From Chitinophaga arvensicola (lineage in GTDB: Bacteria > Bacteroidota > Bacteroidia > Chitinophagales > Chitinophagaceae): a stretch of DNA of 64,000 nt. The DNA lies in contig NZ_FOJG01000002.1 in NCBI RefSeq assembly GCF_900110835.1, positions 310,001 through 374,000 of the forward strand, given 5' to 3'. Both the position numbers and the translations under genes were made by a program. Position 1 is the first letter of the stretch. Every line of letters begins with the position of its first letter. Positions 63,853 through 64,000 of the stretch are shown here, in pieces. Below the pieces are notes generated by a model. It did not search any database and was not told the origin of the DNA. It saw only the letters and a program-made list of their open reading frames with translations.

Positions 63853-63895
63853 AAAAGCAGCACAGCAGGGTGTATTACCCTGTTGCGCTGCTTTT
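63853..63895 (+). terminator. Strong terminator after infC
   Basis: A 19-bp stem (63853-63871 with 63877-63895, one mismatch and one wobble) with a five-base loop and a T-rich end, 21 bases after the stop. It ends the transcript, so rpmI-rplT are not in the same operon here. Confidence 0.88.
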
Positions 63896-63940
63896 ACTTT
63901 TATAGGGTAGCCAACCAGGGCCTTATTATTTCTGAGCACG

Positions 63941-64000
63941 CTACTGGATTTCCTTCAATACCTTCCTGGCCCTGGAACGAATGCCCGGCGTAGGATTGCT
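63941..64000 (-). CDS. C-terminal end of an unknown protein (partial)
   Basis: Nineteen codons and a TAG stop (complement at 63941-63943) read SNPTPGIRSRARKVLKEIQ on the minus strand, then the window ends. The composition is like a helical C-terminus. It converges on infC across the terminator. No family can be named. Confidence 0.5.
   Translation of the reverse strand, partial: SNPTPGIRSRARKVLKEIQ

Overview
The window looks like a chromosomal piece of a Bacteroidota bacterium, most like Chitinophagaceae (a Chitinophaga-type genome). The signs are the promoter -7 motif TAnnTTTG before several genes, TonB-dependent receptors with carboxypeptidase-like N-domains, a DUF5686 protein, a type IX secretion C-terminal sorting domain, and homoserine O-acyltransferase next to a sulfhydrylase. 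The genus is an inference; no rRNA or tRNA gene was seen.

Layout. 1-6509 (minus strand) is an exopolysaccharide operon: Wzc-like co-polymerase, acyltransferase, flippase, glycosyltransferase, a 34-codon membrane ORF and a cut-off O-antigen-ligase/polymerase-like gene. 6604-13335 encodes a giant secreted esterase/multidomain protein. 13797-22840 holds more envelope-glycan genes: a GT-C-like membrane protein, a second acyltransferase, a GT2, then a plus-strand operon of receiver protein, receiver-like/phosphoglycosyl-transferase fusion, GT2, methyltransferase and GT2. 22977-27813 is housekeeping: GNAT-nitrilase fusion, PH-like membrane protein, SpmA-SpmB fusion, YchF. 

27979-34956 is the most interesting part: a complete retron. 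A WGR/HEAT protein and a winged-helix/SWIM protein are followed by a structured msr-msd RNA (about 33045-33279; a1/a2 repeats, two msr hairpins, an msd with a perfect 27-bp stem) and a reverse transcriptase with NAxxH, YADD and VTG motifs. From memory this gene set matches the rarely studied retron type XIII; these are probably anti-phage systems, and I know of no worked-out mechanism for this type.

35032-45817 contains a TonB-dependent receptor, a methionine locus (metX divergent from osmC-like and metZ), small membrane proteins, a DUF5686 protein and trhO. 45999-54953 is a heavy-metal efflux operon under its own two-component system (response regulator, kinase, TolC, lipoprotein adaptor, OprB-like porin, CzcA-like RND pump). 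55020-60609 has an ABC-F ATPase, a DUF3347 lipoprotein, a TonB-dependent receptor and a coiled-coil protein. 61010-63831 has thrS and infC; infC is closed by a strong terminator and a converging gene, so rpmI-rplT do not follow directly.
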